Below, piece by piece: positions 27,720-37,066 of a stretch of 64,000 bases of DNA. The notes below the pieces were generated by a model that was not told the origin of the DNA, did no database searches, and saw only the letters and a list, made by a program, of their open reading frames with translations. The translations under genes and the position numbers were made by a program. How positions within the stretch are numbered: position 1 is the stretch's first letter; each line of letters begins with the position of its first letter. Location of the stretch: contig NZ_CP146350.1 in the NCBI RefSeq assembly GCF_037055355.1, positions 8,393,001-8,457,000 of the forward strand, in the 5' to 3' direction. The stretch is from Streptomyces sp. DG1A-41. GTDB lineage: Bacteria > Actinomycetota > Actinomycetes > Streptomycetales > Streptomycetaceae.

Positions 27720-29108
27720 GTGACCTCACACCCCGCCGCCCCGTCCCGCCGCACGCTGCTGCGCGCCCTGGCCGCCCTGCCCGCCTCGGCGGTGCTGCTG
27801 GGCGAGGTGCCCGGGCTGCTCGGCAGCGCCCTGGCCGCCGCGCCGCCGAACGGCTTCGCCACCCGGTACACGATCGTGCCGTTCCTCAACAGCAACGACG
27901 GTACGGTCAACGTCTACCAGTCGGACGACGCCACCGACTTCCGGCTGCTGCGCTCCTCCGCGTACACGCCGCCGGCGGGCCGGATCCGCGACGCCAGCGT
28001 CATCAGACACACCGACGGCTACTACTACGTCACCTACACCACACGCACCTGGCAGGACACCAGCAGGACCATCGGCTTCGCCCGCAGCTCCGACCGCGTC
28101 AACTGGACGTTCCTGTACGACTACACCGTCCCGGTCGCGAACCTCTCCCGCGCCTGGGCGCCCGAGTGGTTCGTCGACAGCGACGGCAGCGTCAGCGTCA
28201 TCGTGTCCTGCTCCACCACGAACGACCAGTGGATCTTCACGCCGTACCTGCTCAGGGCCACCAACTCCGCCCTGACGGCCTGGAGTTCACCGGCACCGCT
28301 CACGGGCATCGGCGCCAACCACATCGACACGTTCATCGTCAAGATCGGCTCGACGTACCACGCCTTCCCGAAGAACGAGACGACGAAGTACATCGAGTAC
28401 GCCACGGCCTCGAACCTCACCGGCCCGTACACGATCCGCAGGACGGGCGACTGGGCGGGCTGGGGCAGCTACCGCGAGGGCCCGGCGCTGGTGCAGCTCG
28501 ACAACGGCGGCTGGCGCATCTTCTTCGACGGCTACGGCGACGGCACCTACTACTACAGCGACAGCTACGACACCTTCGCCACCTGGACGGCACCGGCCGC
28601 ACTGCCCGGGATCTCCGGCACGGCACGGCACTTCACGGTCGTCAAGGAAACGGTCTCCGGTGGCCCGAGCCTGCCCCGGAACACCACCCGCTCCTTCCGG
28701 TCGGCCAACTACTCGACCCGCTACTGGCAGCAGCAGTCCTCGCTGCTCAACCTGCCCGTGGTCAGCGGCTCCAGCACCACCGCCGAGAAGCAGGCCGCCA
28801 CCTTCACGGTCGTCGCCGGCCTGGCCGACGGCAGTGGCTACTCCTTCCGCGACGCGGCCGGCAACTACCTGCGCCACTGGGACTTCCGCGCCCGCTTCGA
28901 CCCGAACGACGGCACGAGCACGTTCGCCAAGGACGCCACGTTCATCCTCCGGACCGGCACGGCATCCGGCTCCGTCCGCTTCGAGTCGTACAACTACCCC
29001 GGGTACTACCTGCGCCACTACTCGTACCAGCTCCGCGTGGAACGCTCGAACGGAACGGAGCTGTTCCGGCAGGACAGTTCGTTCGTGCCGGTGACGGCCT
29101 GGGGCTGA
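27720..29108 (+). CDS. Secreted GH43-type glycosidase with AbfB-like C-terminal domain
   Basis: A 462-residue exported protein starting at a GTG behind AGGGAG. The N-terminus is a Tat-type signal (SRRTLLRALAALPASAVLLGE). The catalytic part (about 45-315) shows five-bladed propeller repeats of the GH43/62 kind: IRDASVIRHTDGYYYVTYTT, FARSSDRVNW, WAPEWFVDSDGSVSVIVSCS, TFIVKIGSTYHAF and YREGPALVQLDNGGWRIFFDGY. The C-terminus (about 320-460) is an AbfB/CBM42-like trefoil (SFRSANYSTRYW, YSFRDAAGNYLRHWDFRARFD, RFESYNYPGYYLRHYSYQLRVE) that binds arabinose side chains. It likely removes arabinose or xylose from plant polysaccharide outside the cell. Confidence 0.85.
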   Translation: MTSHPAAPSRRTLLRALAALPASAVLLGEVPGLLGSALAAAPPNGFATRYTIVPFLNSNDGTVNVYQSDDATDFRLLRSSAYTPPAGRIRDASVIRHTDGYYYVTYTTRTWQDTSRTIGFARSSDRVNWTFLYDYTVPVANLSRAWAPEWFVDSDGSVSVIVSCSTTNDQWIFTPYLLRATNSALTAWSSPAPLTGIGANHIDTFIVKIGSTYHAFPKNETTKYIEYATASNLTGPYTIRRTGDWAGWGSYREGPALVQLDNGGWRIFFDGYGDGTYYYSDSYDTFATWTAPAALPGISGTARHFTVVKETVSGGPSLPRNTTRSFRSANYSTRYWQQQSSLLNLPVVSGSSTTAEKQAATFTVVAGLADGSGYSFRDAAGNYLRHWDFRARFDPNDGTSTFAKDATFILRTGTASGSVRFESYNYPGYYLRHYSYQLRVERSNGTELFRQDSSFVPVTAWG

Positions 29109-29109
29109 C

Positions 29110-29129
29110 CGACGCGCTGGAGCGCGTCG
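29110..29129 (+). terminator. Perfect 8-bp hairpin after the GH43 gene
   Basis: CGACGCGC (29110-29117) pairs with GCGCGTCG (29122-29129) around TGGA, starting 2 bp after the stop. Confidence 0.7.
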
Positions 29130-29322
29130 AACGTGTGCGGTGCGTCCCCGAGCGCGTACCACATGACGGGCGACGTCGGTCGACGCCCGCGCGCGCCGCT
29201 CTGCCTCCCGGAACTACTTCCACTCGCCGTACAACCCTCGGTGTCCCCCGTGAGTCTCCGTAGAGCCTCACCCCGCATTTCGCAAATGCCATCTGGCCTT
29301 TGGCACACTCGGAGCGTTCATA

Positions 29323-30261
29323 GTGATAACCGGCATCAAGGGCGTACGTATCCGCAGAGCCGCAGCTGTCGCCTGCGCCACCGGCGCGCTGCTCGCGGGC
29401 GGCGCCGTGACCGCGCCCGCGCAGGCGGCGACCGCGCCCTCGGTCAGCGCCAAGGGCGCGTTCATGCTCAACAGCGCGACGGGCTCCACGCTCTACAGCA
29501 AGTACGCCGACACCAAGCGGCCCATGGCGAGCACCACCAAGATCATGACGGCTCGCGTCGTGCTGAGCACCCCCGACCTGAACCTCGACCGGAAGGTCAC
29601 CATCAAGCAGGCTTACCGGGACTACGTCACTGCCAAGGGCGCGAGCACCGCGGATCTCAAGACCGGCGACAAGGTCACCATCCGCCAGCTGCTCCATGCG
29701 ATGCTGCTGCCGTCCGGCTGCGACGCCGCGATGGCCCTCGCGGACACCTTCGGCACCGGTACGACCATCTCGGCGCGGACCAAGTCGTTCATCAGCAAGA
29801 TGAACGCCAAGGCGGACACCCTCGGCCTGACCAACACGCACTTCGACTCGTTCGACGGCAACTCGACGCAGAACACGAACTACACGACGCCGCGCGACCT
29901 CGCCAAGCTCGCGCGCAGCGCGATGAAGTACTCGACGTTCGCGGGCATCGTGAAGAAGCCGAAGACCGTGCAGTACGCGACGACCAGCACCGGTGGCACG
30001 CGCACGTACACCTGGTACAACACCAACCAGCTGCTCGGCTCGTACAGCGGCGCGATCGGGGTGAAGACGGGCACCAACACGCCGTCCGGCCCCTGCCTCG
30101 TCTTCGCCGCGACCCGCAACGAGAAGACGGTCATCGGCGTGCTCCTCAACGACCAGTACCGCTACACAGACGCCGCCAAGCTGCTGGACTACGCCTTCGG
30201 TACCAGCTCGGCGAGCACCATGCGGCTGCGCACCCTGCCGACGGGCGCACAGAGGGACTGA
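29323..30261 (+). CDS. D-alanyl-D-alanine carboxypeptidase/transpeptidase, K15-like (S11)
   Basis: A 312-residue exported serine DD-peptidase starting at a GTG. The signal peptide ends near APAQA-A. The catalytic motifs are STTK (70-73), SGC (131-133) in the place of the usual SxN, and KTG (248-250). The SGC variant is known from the Streptomyces K15 DD-transpeptidase, so this is probably its orthologue, trimming or cross-linking peptidoglycan stem peptides at the outer membrane face. No C-terminal amphipathic anchor is evident. A hairpin (30389-30420) follows. Confidence 0.9.
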   Translation: MITGIKGVRIRRAAAVACATGALLAGGAVTAPAQAATAPSVSAKGAFMLNSATGSTLYSKYADTKRPMASTTKIMTARVVLSTPDLNLDRKVTIKQAYRDYVTAKGASTADLKTGDKVTIRQLLHAMLLPSGCDAAMALADTFGTGTTISARTKSFISKMNAKADTLGLTNTHFDSFDGNSTQNTNYTTPRDLAKLARSAMKYSTFAGIVKKPKTVQYATTSTGGTRTYTWYNTNQLLGSYSGAIGVKTGTNTPSGPCLVFAATRNEKTVIGVLLNDQYRYTDAAKLLDYAFGTSSASTMRLRTLPTGAQRD

Positions 30262-30388
30262 CCTGGGCCGACGCGCACTCGAACGAACGCTGGTGGGTAC
30301 CGGCGCGAGCCGGGCAAGCGCCTGTTGCGTCAGTAGTGCGGCAATGCTGTGAGGGCGCCGGTGTGCGGAAGGCGTCGGTCAGCACAGC

Positions 30389-30420
30389 CTGGGCTGGTCA
30401 GCGACAGCCGACCAGCCCAG
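30389..30420. terminator. Bidirectional hairpin between convergent genes
   Basis: CTGGGCTGGTC (30389-30399) and GACCAGCCCAG (30410-30420) pair perfectly over 11 bp. The hairpin lies between the DD-peptidase and the leftward small membrane-protein gene. Confidence 0.8.
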
Positions 30421-30450
30421 CCCTTGCGTGCCCTCCACCCTATGAGCCCG

Positions 30451-30801
30451 TCAGCGTGGGCGGCGCGTTGACAGCCAGAGGCGGACCACGGGCGGGACGG
30501 CGCTGCCGATGCCCACGACCAGGGTGGTGGCCGCGAGCGGCTCGTTGAGGGTAGGCAGCGCAGCAGTCACCGGACCCATGGTGGTGGTCGGTACGGTGAC
30601 CTCGCATCCCTTCTCGGTCATGGTGGAGCCGCCGCCTTCGACCCCGAGGCCGTACGCATGGTCCATGCACTCCCTGGTCCCGACGACATCGGCGCCGAGC
30701 CACAGCACGCCGGCCGTCGTGGCGACCAGCAGGGAGCCGATCAGCCCGGCCCTGCGCAGGACGCGGTTCGGGTCGGGGGCATTGCGGTCGGGTGCGGTCA
30801 C
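30451..30801 (-). CDS. Small two-helix membrane protein, unknown
   Basis: A 116-residue protein starting at a GTG. Membrane helices lie at about 18-36 and 85-105. The loop between them is extracytoplasmic by the positive-inside rule and contains two cysteines (TRECMDHAYG and EKGCEVTV) that could form a disulfide. I do not recognise a family. It sits 116 bp downstream of the sugar-binding lipoprotein gene on the same strand. Confidence 0.5.
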   Translation of the reverse strand: MTAPDRNAPDPNRVLRRAGLIGSLLVATTAGVLWLGADVVGTRECMDHAYGLGVEGGGSTMTEKGCEVTVPTTTMGPVTAALPTLNEPLAATTLVVGIGSAVPPVVRLWLSTRRPR

Positions 30802-30917
30802 GCGGTGATCAACTCCGAAGAGGATGTCAGCGTTGGCCGGGCAGGCGTACGTGCCGTTTCGGCTTATACGTCGGCGAGCTCCGGCGAGTCCAGCCGGTTC
30901 GCCGGTCTGCTGCGTGT

Positions 30918-32078
30918 CTACTTCTCCCAGATCCTGCGGTAAGCCTCGCGGTAGCCCTCGGAGTCCCAGGACAGTGCGCCGCCGCTGTTGGCGGCGGTGG
31001 TGACATGGACGGGGGCGACGTATCCGCTGGCCAGCTCGCCGGCGAAGGAACGGTTGAACTCGTCGATGATCTGCCAGCCCTGTTCGGACAGCGGTTCGGG
31101 CACGGTGGCGGCCTGGAACTCCTTGCTGTTGATGCGCTGGAAGGCCGAGGGGTCGCCGTCACCGGCCCCGATGTTGAACGGGGCGCCCTCGCCCTGCCTG
31201 CCAGCGGCACGCAGGGCGGGGCCCGCGTGGTCGAAGTACAGGTCGTTGATGGCGGCGGAATGGGTCCACCTGTCACCGAAGCGGGAGGCCAGGGAGGAGA
31301 CCCTCTTGGTGGTGAGACTGCCCGCCTGCGGGATGGGGACGTTCTCGTAGCTCAGCAGCTCGACGCCGGAGCAGGTGGCGAGTTCCTTCTTGATCAGATC
31401 CGACTTGCGCTTGGCGAAGGGGATCGAGGCGTCGGTGAACAGGACGACGCCCGCACGACCGTTGGACCGGGCGATGATCCAATCAGCGCTGATCTTCGCG
31501 ACCTCCTCGACCCTGGTGGTGATGTTGCTGAACAGCTTCGGGTTCTCGCTGGGGCCGGGAGCCGCGACGGCGTGCCAGCCGATCAGCGGGATGCCGTCCG
31601 CGTTCGCCTGCTCGACCTGTGCGGCGGTGGAGGTGGGATCGAAGCCGCCGATGACGATGCCGTCGGGTTTGAGGGCCAGGGCCTCGGCGAAGGCGGCCTT
31701 GATCCCGGCGGGCGTGCCCTGGCCGTTGAGGGTGCGGACACGCCAGTCGATGACGCCGGCGGCTTCCTGGACGCCCTTGGCGACGCCCGCCGCGCCGGGA
31801 TTGGTCAGCGTCTGGGCGATGTAGACGATGGTCTTGCCGGGGACGGCCCGGGGCCCGCTGGTCGGCCCGGACCAGGGGGCGTTGACGTCCTCGGCCGTCT
31901 TGACGGCCCGCTTGGCCTCGGCGAGGGCGGTGGGGCAGCCGGGTCTGGACGAGCCGCTGGGGGACGCGGCGGCGGACCCGTCGGTGGTGGAAGCGCTCTC
32001 GCAGCCGGTGGTGAGGGCGATGGTGGCCGAGGCCAGGAGAGCGGTGGCCGTCACGGCCGCCTTGCGGGTGGGGTGCAC
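30918..32078 (-). CDS. ABC-type periplasmic-binding lipoprotein, sugar/autoinducer-like
   Basis: A 386-residue lipoprotein (lipobox TTGC, Cys about 26) followed by a Ser/Ala-rich linker and a two-lobed Peripla_BP_4 domain: KTIVYIAQTLTNPGAAGVAKGVQEAA, ALKPDGIVIGGFDP, NADGIPLIGWHA and ISADWIIARSNGRAGVVLFTD. These proteins normally capture sugars for an ABC importer, but no permease or ATPase gene is near. It may work with a remote transporter or as a sensor input. It faces the cvn operon across 529 bp. Confidence 0.8.
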   Translation of the reverse strand: MHPTRKAAVTATALLASATIALTTGCESASTTDGSAAASPSGSSRPGCPTALAEAKRAVKTAEDVNAPWSGPTSGPRAVPGKTIVYIAQTLTNPGAAGVAKGVQEAAGVIDWRVRTLNGQGTPAGIKAAFAEALALKPDGIVIGGFDPTSTAAQVEQANADGIPLIGWHAVAAPGPSENPKLFSNITTRVEEVAKISADWIIARSNGRAGVVLFTDASIPFAKRKSDLIKKELATCSGVELLSYENVPIPQAGSLTTKRVSSLASRFGDRWTHSAAINDLYFDHAGPALRAAGRQGEGAPFNIGAGDGDPSAFQRINSKEFQAATVPEPLSEQGWQIIDEFNRSFAGELASGYVAPVHVTTAANSGGALSWDSEGYREAYRRIWEK

Positions 32079-32607
32079 GGGGTCTCCAACACGGTGCGAG
32101 AGAGGGCAGGGCTGGGCGGGGAGGCGGGGCGTGGGGTCGGCGACGGTTCCCGCGCGTTGCCGCTGTCGTGAGGATTCAGGCCAGCGACGGGAGGAGAGGC
32201 CCGCGAGGCCGGCGGGCGGTGATGCCCGGCGGTGGCCCGGGTGGCCCGGGGAGGCAGCGAGTGCCCGAGGCGAGGGGCGCGTTCGACCGGTCGGTCCGCG
32301 TCACGTCCGTACCCGGCACCGTGGATCGATCAGCGGTGTGCAGTACGACGAGCGCCTCATCGGGCGAAGCGTTGCACTCAGGGAGATACTTCGTAAACAT
32401 TCCGTCATTGATTCTTTATGACCCAAACTTTGTCATGTCATGGTAAAGGCGATACTCTCGCCCAGCTGGTTCCAGACACCTGGCGCGATCTCTTCGTTCC
32501 TATCAGCGATGAAGGCCGCGAAAGTGTCACGTCCGGTGCCGGCCGGTCGGCGGTCCGTGAACACGACGTCCCCGTCACCGCTCAGCAACACGTCGAAGGA
32601 GGCCCGG
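32079..32607. other. Divergent promoter region between binding lipoprotein and cvnA
   Basis: The region is free of recognisable genes. The part around 32390-32455 is unusually AT-rich for this genome (for example TTGATTCTTTATGACCCAAA and nearby TTTGTCATGTCATGG), suggesting promoter elements or foreign DNA. No clear operator is seen. Confidence 0.4.
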
Positions 32608-35127
32608 GTGTCCGCCACCACAGGGAACCCGCCGCACGCACCGGACCCGCCCAGGCATGCCCGCCGGACTCCGCGGTTTCGCCGCAGGGTGGCGACCGTT
32701 CTCGACCGGTGGCCCTTCCGGCGTAAGCTCAACGTCCTGGTGATCGCGCCCATCGCGGTCGTCGGCGTACTGCTCGGCGTCGGCGCCTACGGCCAGGTGC
32801 AGCATGCCCGGGAAGCGGGCCGGATCGCGGACCTGGTGCGCGACAGTGAACAGGTCGCACAGCTCATCAACGACATACAGGCCGAACACCGGCAGGCGCT
32901 CCTGCTCTCCGTGCAGTACGACTCGGCCCGCCCCGGAGTCCCGCTGCCGCCGACCACCGACTACCGTCGGGCGCAACGGAGCACCGACGCGCAGGTCGCC
33001 GCCGTGCGTGCGGCGTTCGCCTCCGGCCTGCCGCCCGAGGAGGCGCAGGCGCTGGACTACATCCGCGGCCTCGGTGTCCTGCGCGAGAAGCTTGAACGTG
33101 GCTATGTCCCCGCCGCCAACATCGACCCCGCGTACGCCTCCGCGGTCGAGTACCTGATCGACGGCATCGGCCTGGGGGGCTACTCCGGAACCTCGTCGTC
33201 CTCGGTCGTGACACTCCTGGACACGGTGCTGCGCGCCGACGCGTCCCACGCGGCCTTCGAGAGCGCCGTGTTCTCCGCCCAGACCAGGGACGCCAACGCC
33301 CTCACCGAGTACAGCCGGGCGGTCGGCGCTCGCAAGCTCTACGACCACCAGTTGGACCGGTTCGAGCGCATCGCCACACCGGCGCAGGTCCTGCGCATGG
33401 ACGGCATCCGGCGCAGCGCCGAACAGCACGGTGTCGAAGCCCGGTTCGCGGAGCTCCAGATCGATCCCGGTGCCTTGCAGGGCCAGACGCCGGCGCAGCT
33501 CCGCAAGGTGATCACCGACGGGACCCGGCAGTCCGAAGCCCGACTCGGCATCACCAGGTCGCTGATCGAGCAGACCGCCGCCCGGTCCGACGCCGTCTCC
33601 GCGGATGCCCTGCGGAACGCCGTCTACCTGCTTGGTCTGACCCTGCTCGGCTTCGCCGCCTGGCTGACCTTCTGCGTCCTGATCCGGCGTTCGGTCGTGC
33701 GCCCCCTGGAGGGCCTGACCCGCTCCGCCCAGGAGGTGGTCGACGTGGCGGGCGAGGAACTCGCCCGGGTCTCCGACGACGAGTCCGCCGGCAGTACCCC
33801 GCTGCGGCCGCGGTCGATCCCGGTCCCGGTCCGTGACGAGATCGGCGAACTGGCCGAGGCGTTCAACCAGGTTCAGGTCACCGCCGCCCAGCTGCTGGAG
33901 CGGCAGGTGCTCAGCCGGCGCAACGTCGCCGAGATGTTCGGTAACGTCGGCCGGCGGGTGAGCAACCTGACGACGCGTCAGCTCATGCTGATCGACGCCG
34001 TCGAACGCGAGGAGACCGACCCCGAACTGCTCGAACGGCTGTACAGCATCGACCACATCGCCGTACGCCTCCAGCGCAACGCCGACAGCCTGATGCTGCT
34101 CGCCGGAATCCGGGAGACCGGTGTCGAGGCCCGGCCGACCCCCCTGGCAAACGTCATCAGGGCGTCGCTCGGCCAGATCGAGGGCTATCAGCGGGTGTCT
34201 CTGCGGCCCGAGACGGAGGTCACCGTCGCGCCCGACATCGTCGGTGACCTGACGCTGATGCTCGCCGAACTGCTGGAGAACGCGGTCGCGTTCTCGCCCT
34301 CCCACACCCCCGTCGAGGTGGCCGTCCGCCCCGGGACCGACGTCACCGAGGACGGCGGGGCGCTGATCGAGGTCATCGACCACGGCCTCGGCATGAGCGC
34401 GGAGCGCCTCGCCGAGGAGAACGCCCGGCTCGTGCGCCGGGAGCGGCTCGACCTCGTGCCGACCAGGGTGCTCGGCCTCTTCGCGGTCGGCAGTCTTGCC
34501 CGGCGTTGGGGAGTGCGCGTGTCGCTGAGCCGTACGCCGGGCGGCGGGGTCACCGCAACCGTCTGGATCCCCGCCTCGCTCCTGCTGACCATGAGTCCCG
34601 AGGACCCCGAGGACCCCGAGGAGCCCGTGGACACGGGCCCGATCGCAGCCGTGGCGGCGTTCCCGGTGAGGACCGGGCAGGAGGCCGCCGTGCCCGCGCC
34701 GTCGCGCGTACCGGTCTCCGCCACCGTTGTCACCGAGCGGTCGGCGGCCCCCTCGTCGCACGACGCGCTTCCCCGGCGCCTCCCGGCGCGCACTGGCGCG
34801 GAACCGGCCACCGCGGAACGGACCGCCGAGGACGCCGGAGGGGAGCGGACGGCCGACTCGGGCGAACAACGTGCCGCACAGGACTCACGGCCGCTGCGGC
34901 GGCGGGTACGGGGCGCGACACTCGCCATGACCTCTTCGCGGGCGGACCGGGGAGCGCCGACGGTGCGGCAGCCCGCCGACGCCGAGGCCGTCCGCTCGGA
35001 ACTCGACGAGTTCGAGGCAGCCGTACGCAGGGCAGAGCAGGACAGTGCTCACGCCCGGACGAAACCAGCATCATCGCACCACCAGCAATCCCAGAAGGAG
35101 TCCGGCAGTGACCACGTCGACAGCTGA
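32608..35127 (+). CDS. cvnA: Conservon sensor-kinase-like protein CvnA
   Basis: An 839-residue membrane sensor starting at a GTG with AAGGAGG five bases upstream. A membrane helix (about 41-61) is followed by a large extracellular NIT-like helical domain (about 62-335), a second helix (about 336-358), a HAMP-like linker, a degenerate dimerisation region, and an HATPase_c domain with the N box ELLENAVAFSP (about 553) and G box DHGLGM (about 590). The last 200 residues are disordered and Pro/Ala/Arg rich. Conservons act like a membrane-bound G-protein-coupled system. Its end overlaps cvnB by 20 bp. Confidence 0.9.
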   Translation: MSATTGNPPHAPDPPRHARRTPRFRRRVATVLDRWPFRRKLNVLVIAPIAVVGVLLGVGAYGQVQHAREAGRIADLVRDSEQVAQLINDIQAEHRQALLLSVQYDSARPGVPLPPTTDYRRAQRSTDAQVAAVRAAFASGLPPEEAQALDYIRGLGVLREKLERGYVPAANIDPAYASAVEYLIDGIGLGGYSGTSSSSVVTLLDTVLRADASHAAFESAVFSAQTRDANALTEYSRAVGARKLYDHQLDRFERIATPAQVLRMDGIRRSAEQHGVEARFAELQIDPGALQGQTPAQLRKVITDGTRQSEARLGITRSLIEQTAARSDAVSADALRNAVYLLGLTLLGFAAWLTFCVLIRRSVVRPLEGLTRSAQEVVDVAGEELARVSDDESAGSTPLRPRSIPVPVRDEIGELAEAFNQVQVTAAQLLERQVLSRRNVAEMFGNVGRRVSNLTTRQLMLIDAVEREETDPELLERLYSIDHIAVRLQRNADSLMLLAGIRETGVEARPTPLANVIRASLGQIEGYQRVSLRPETEVTVAPDIVGDLTLMLAELLENAVAFSPSHTPVEVAVRPGTDVTEDGGALIEVIDHGLGMSAERLAEENARLVRRERLDLVPTRVLGLFAVGSLARRWGVRVSLSRTPGGGVTATVWIPASLLLTMSPEDPEDPEEPVDTGPIAAVAAFPVRTGQEAAVPAPSRVPVSATVVTERSAAPSSHDALPRRLPARTGAEPATAERTAEDAGGERTADSGEQRAAQDSRPLRRRVRGATLAMTSSRADRGAPTVRQPADAEAVRSELDEFEAAVRRAEQDSAHARTKPASSHHQQSQKESGSDHVDS

Positions 35128-35584
35128 CAACAGTTCCGAGCGGCCGGAACCCACCGATCTGCGAGCCGCCGCAGCCGACTTCACCTGGCTGCTCGACCGC
35201 TTCGCCACGGAGACCGCCGGTGTGGTCGACGCCATCGCCGTGTCGTCCGACGGCCTGCTGATCGCCGTTTCCCGGCTGCGTGAGCACGCCGACTCCGAGC
35301 GGCTCGCCGCGATCGTGTCCGGCCTGACGAGTCTCGCCGCGGGCGCCTCCGGCAACTATGGGCTCGGCGGCCTCAACAAGGTCATCATCGATCTGGAGGG
35401 CGGCCATGTGCTGGTGTCGGCCATCGGCTGCGGCGCCGTCCTGGGAGTGGTGACCTCCAAGGAGGCGAAGCTGGGCAACATCGCCTACGAGATGACTCTC
35501 TTCGCCAACCGGGCCGGGGCCGCGCTCACCCCCCAGCTGGTGCTGGAGCTGAAGAACAGTGTCGGCGCGGCCCCGGCCGGCTGA
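35108..35584 (+). CDS. cvnB: Conservon roadblock/LC7 protein CvnB
   Basis: A 158-residue roadblock/LC7 protein starting at a GTG behind AAGGAG, inside the end of cvnA. Family features are FTWLLDRFATETAGVVDAIAVSSDGLLIAVS and the hydrophobic strand pair around HVLVSAIGCGAVLGVV. Such proteins bind the partner GTPase (CvnD) and may regulate its nucleotide cycle. It is coupled to cvnA and followed 49 bp later by cvnC. Confidence 0.9.
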   Translation: MTTSTADNSSERPEPTDLRAAAADFTWLLDRFATETAGVVDAIAVSSDGLLIAVSRLREHADSERLAAIVSGLTSLAAGASGNYGLGGLNKVIIDLEGGHVLVSAIGCGAVLGVVTSKEAKLGNIAYEMTLFANRAGAALTPQLVLELKNSVGAAPAG

Positions 35585-35633
35585 CCGTCCCCCGCCCGGG
35601 GCACGGGTACAGGCACTTCGGAAAGGGATCGTG

Positions 35634-36077
35634 ATGGCAGTCGGCGGACCACCACACGAGGCAGCTGGGCACGCCGGGGGCTCGCCGGACCCGGCCGCCG
35701 GCCGCGCCCCCGCGATCCGGCCGTTCCTGCTGACCGCAGGCCGGGTGTCGGGGGGCGGCGCGGCGTTGCCGATCCCGGTCGAGACCCAGGTCGTGTCGAC
35801 CTCGGCGGGGCTGTCCGTCCTGCACTCGCTCACCTTCGAACATCACGACATCATCGCGGCCTGCCGGCGGCCGCAGTCGGTGGCGGAACTGGCCGCCGGG
35901 CTGCGACTGCACCTCAACGTGGTCCGCGTGCTGGCCGAGGACCTGCGTGCCGCAGGGCATCTGGCGGTCCACCGGCCGAACGCCGGGACCGCCCAGGATC
36001 TCTCCGTACTGCGAAGGGTTATCGATGGTCTTCGTGCCGTCCCCGACTCACGGGGGACACTCCGTGACACCAGTTGA
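35634..36077 (+). CDS. cvnC: Conservon DUF742 protein CvnC
   Basis: A 147-residue DUF742 protein with the winged-helix-like pattern IRPFLLTAGRVSGG, LPIPVETQVVST and LTFEHHDIIAACRRPQSVAELAAGLRLHLNVVRVLAEDLRAAGHLAVH. The start is ATG 35634 (a GTG one codon earlier is possible) behind GAAAGGGA. It is the third member of the conservon; its 3' end overlaps cvnD by 53 bp. Confidence 0.9.
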   Translation: MAVGGPPHEAAGHAGGSPDPAAGRAPAIRPFLLTAGRVSGGGAALPIPVETQVVSTSAGLSVLHSLTFEHHDIIAACRRPQSVAELAAGLRLHLNVVRVLAEDLRAAGHLAVHRPNAGTAQDLSVLRRVIDGLRAVPDSRGTLRDTS

Positions 36078-36639
36078 ACAGCCGCCGACGCCGGTCAAAC
36101 TGGTCATCGCCGGCGGCTTCGGTGTCGGCAAGACCACGACCGTGGGCTCGATCTCCGAGATACGGCCGCTCACCACGGAGGCCGCGATCACCGAGGTCGC
36201 GGCAGGAGTGGACGATCTCACGCACACTCCGGGCAAGACCACCACCACGGTCGCCATGGACTTCGGCTGCATCACCATCGACCCGACGCTCAAGCTGTAC
36301 CTGTTCGGCACCCCGGGCCAGGACCGGTTCGGCTTCATGTGGGACGACCTGGTGGAGGGCGCCCTCGGCGGTCTGGTCATCGTGGACACCCGCCGACTGG
36401 ACGACTGCTACGCGGCGGTGGACTACTTCGAGCACAAGGACGTGCCCTTCGCGGTCGCCGTCAACGCCTTCGACGGGGAGGTCGAGCACGACCTCGACGA
36501 AGTGCGGTGGGCACTGGACATCACCGAGCACGTTCCGCTGCTCGTCTTCGACGCACGGAAGACGGGCTCGGTCCGCGACGCGCTGCTGGTCGTACTGGAA
36601 GTCGCCCTGGCCCGGGCCGAAGCTGCAGTGGCACCCTGA
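36025..36639 (+). CDS. cvnD: Conservon small GTPase CvnD
   Basis: A 204-residue Ras-like GTPase, MglA/CvnD class. G1 is GGFGVGKTT, the switch region is TTTTVAMDFG, G3 appears as LFGTPGQDRF, and the base-recognition loop is AVNAFDGE (a variant of NKxD, as in this family). It begins inside cvnC with GAAGGG upstream. The operon stops here: no cytochrome P450 (cvnE-type) gene follows, unlike some conservons. Confidence 0.9.
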   Translation: MVFVPSPTHGGHSVTPVEQPPTPVKLVIAGGFGVGKTTTVGSISEIRPLTTEAAITEVAAGVDDLTHTPGKTTTTVAMDFGCITIDPTLKLYLFGTPGQDRFGFMWDDLVEGALGGLVIVDTRRLDDCYAAVDYFEHKDVPFAVAVNAFDGEVEHDLDEVRWALDITEHVPLLVFDARKTGSVRDALLVVLEVALARAEAAVAP

Positions 36640-37066
36640 AGGTGAACGGCCCCCGGTGGAGTTGGCCGGCGACCACGCACGCCGCGGAGATCACCTGACG
36701 GTGATCTCCCCGTCCTCCGCTCCGCACCACCACCGCCGGACTCTCCACCGGCGCCGCACTGCTCGCCGTCCCCGGCGGGCAGGATCCCGGCGGGCCCATC
36801 CCGTACCGGGGGGTGCCCGTCGGTTCCACCGGCCCGTCGGAGCGCCCTCGCACGGCAGGGCTCTCAGACCCTTCCCTGACCAAGGCAGCCGTGCAGGCCG
36901 TGCGCGCCCTGCTCGCCTCCCGCGCGACGGATCGGGCGGCATAGTTCCTGCGCGCGGGCCGGCCGTCTCTCCTCCTCACCTCCTGACGCGTTTCACGTGA
37001 TCTGCCGTGAGCGGCAAGTAACGCTGTGGTACGGAAGTTCCGTGACGGATGACGAGACGGGGGCTG
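36640..37066. other. Gap after cvnD with an open but startless stretch
   Basis: From about 36736 to the TAG at 36942-36944 one frame reads as 69 plausible residues (AGLSTGAALLAVPGG at its start, ending LTKAAVQAVRALLASRA) with good GC3 pattern but no start codon or ribosome site. It may be the end of a truncated gene; I do not recognise it. Nothing else is seen. Confidence 0.35.

Noticed and set aside
32440..32607. Earlier ATG start for cvnA at 32440
   Set aside because: The 56 extra codons lack coding character and lie in the AT-rich promoter area. The GTG at 32608 has a perfect AAGGAGG site.
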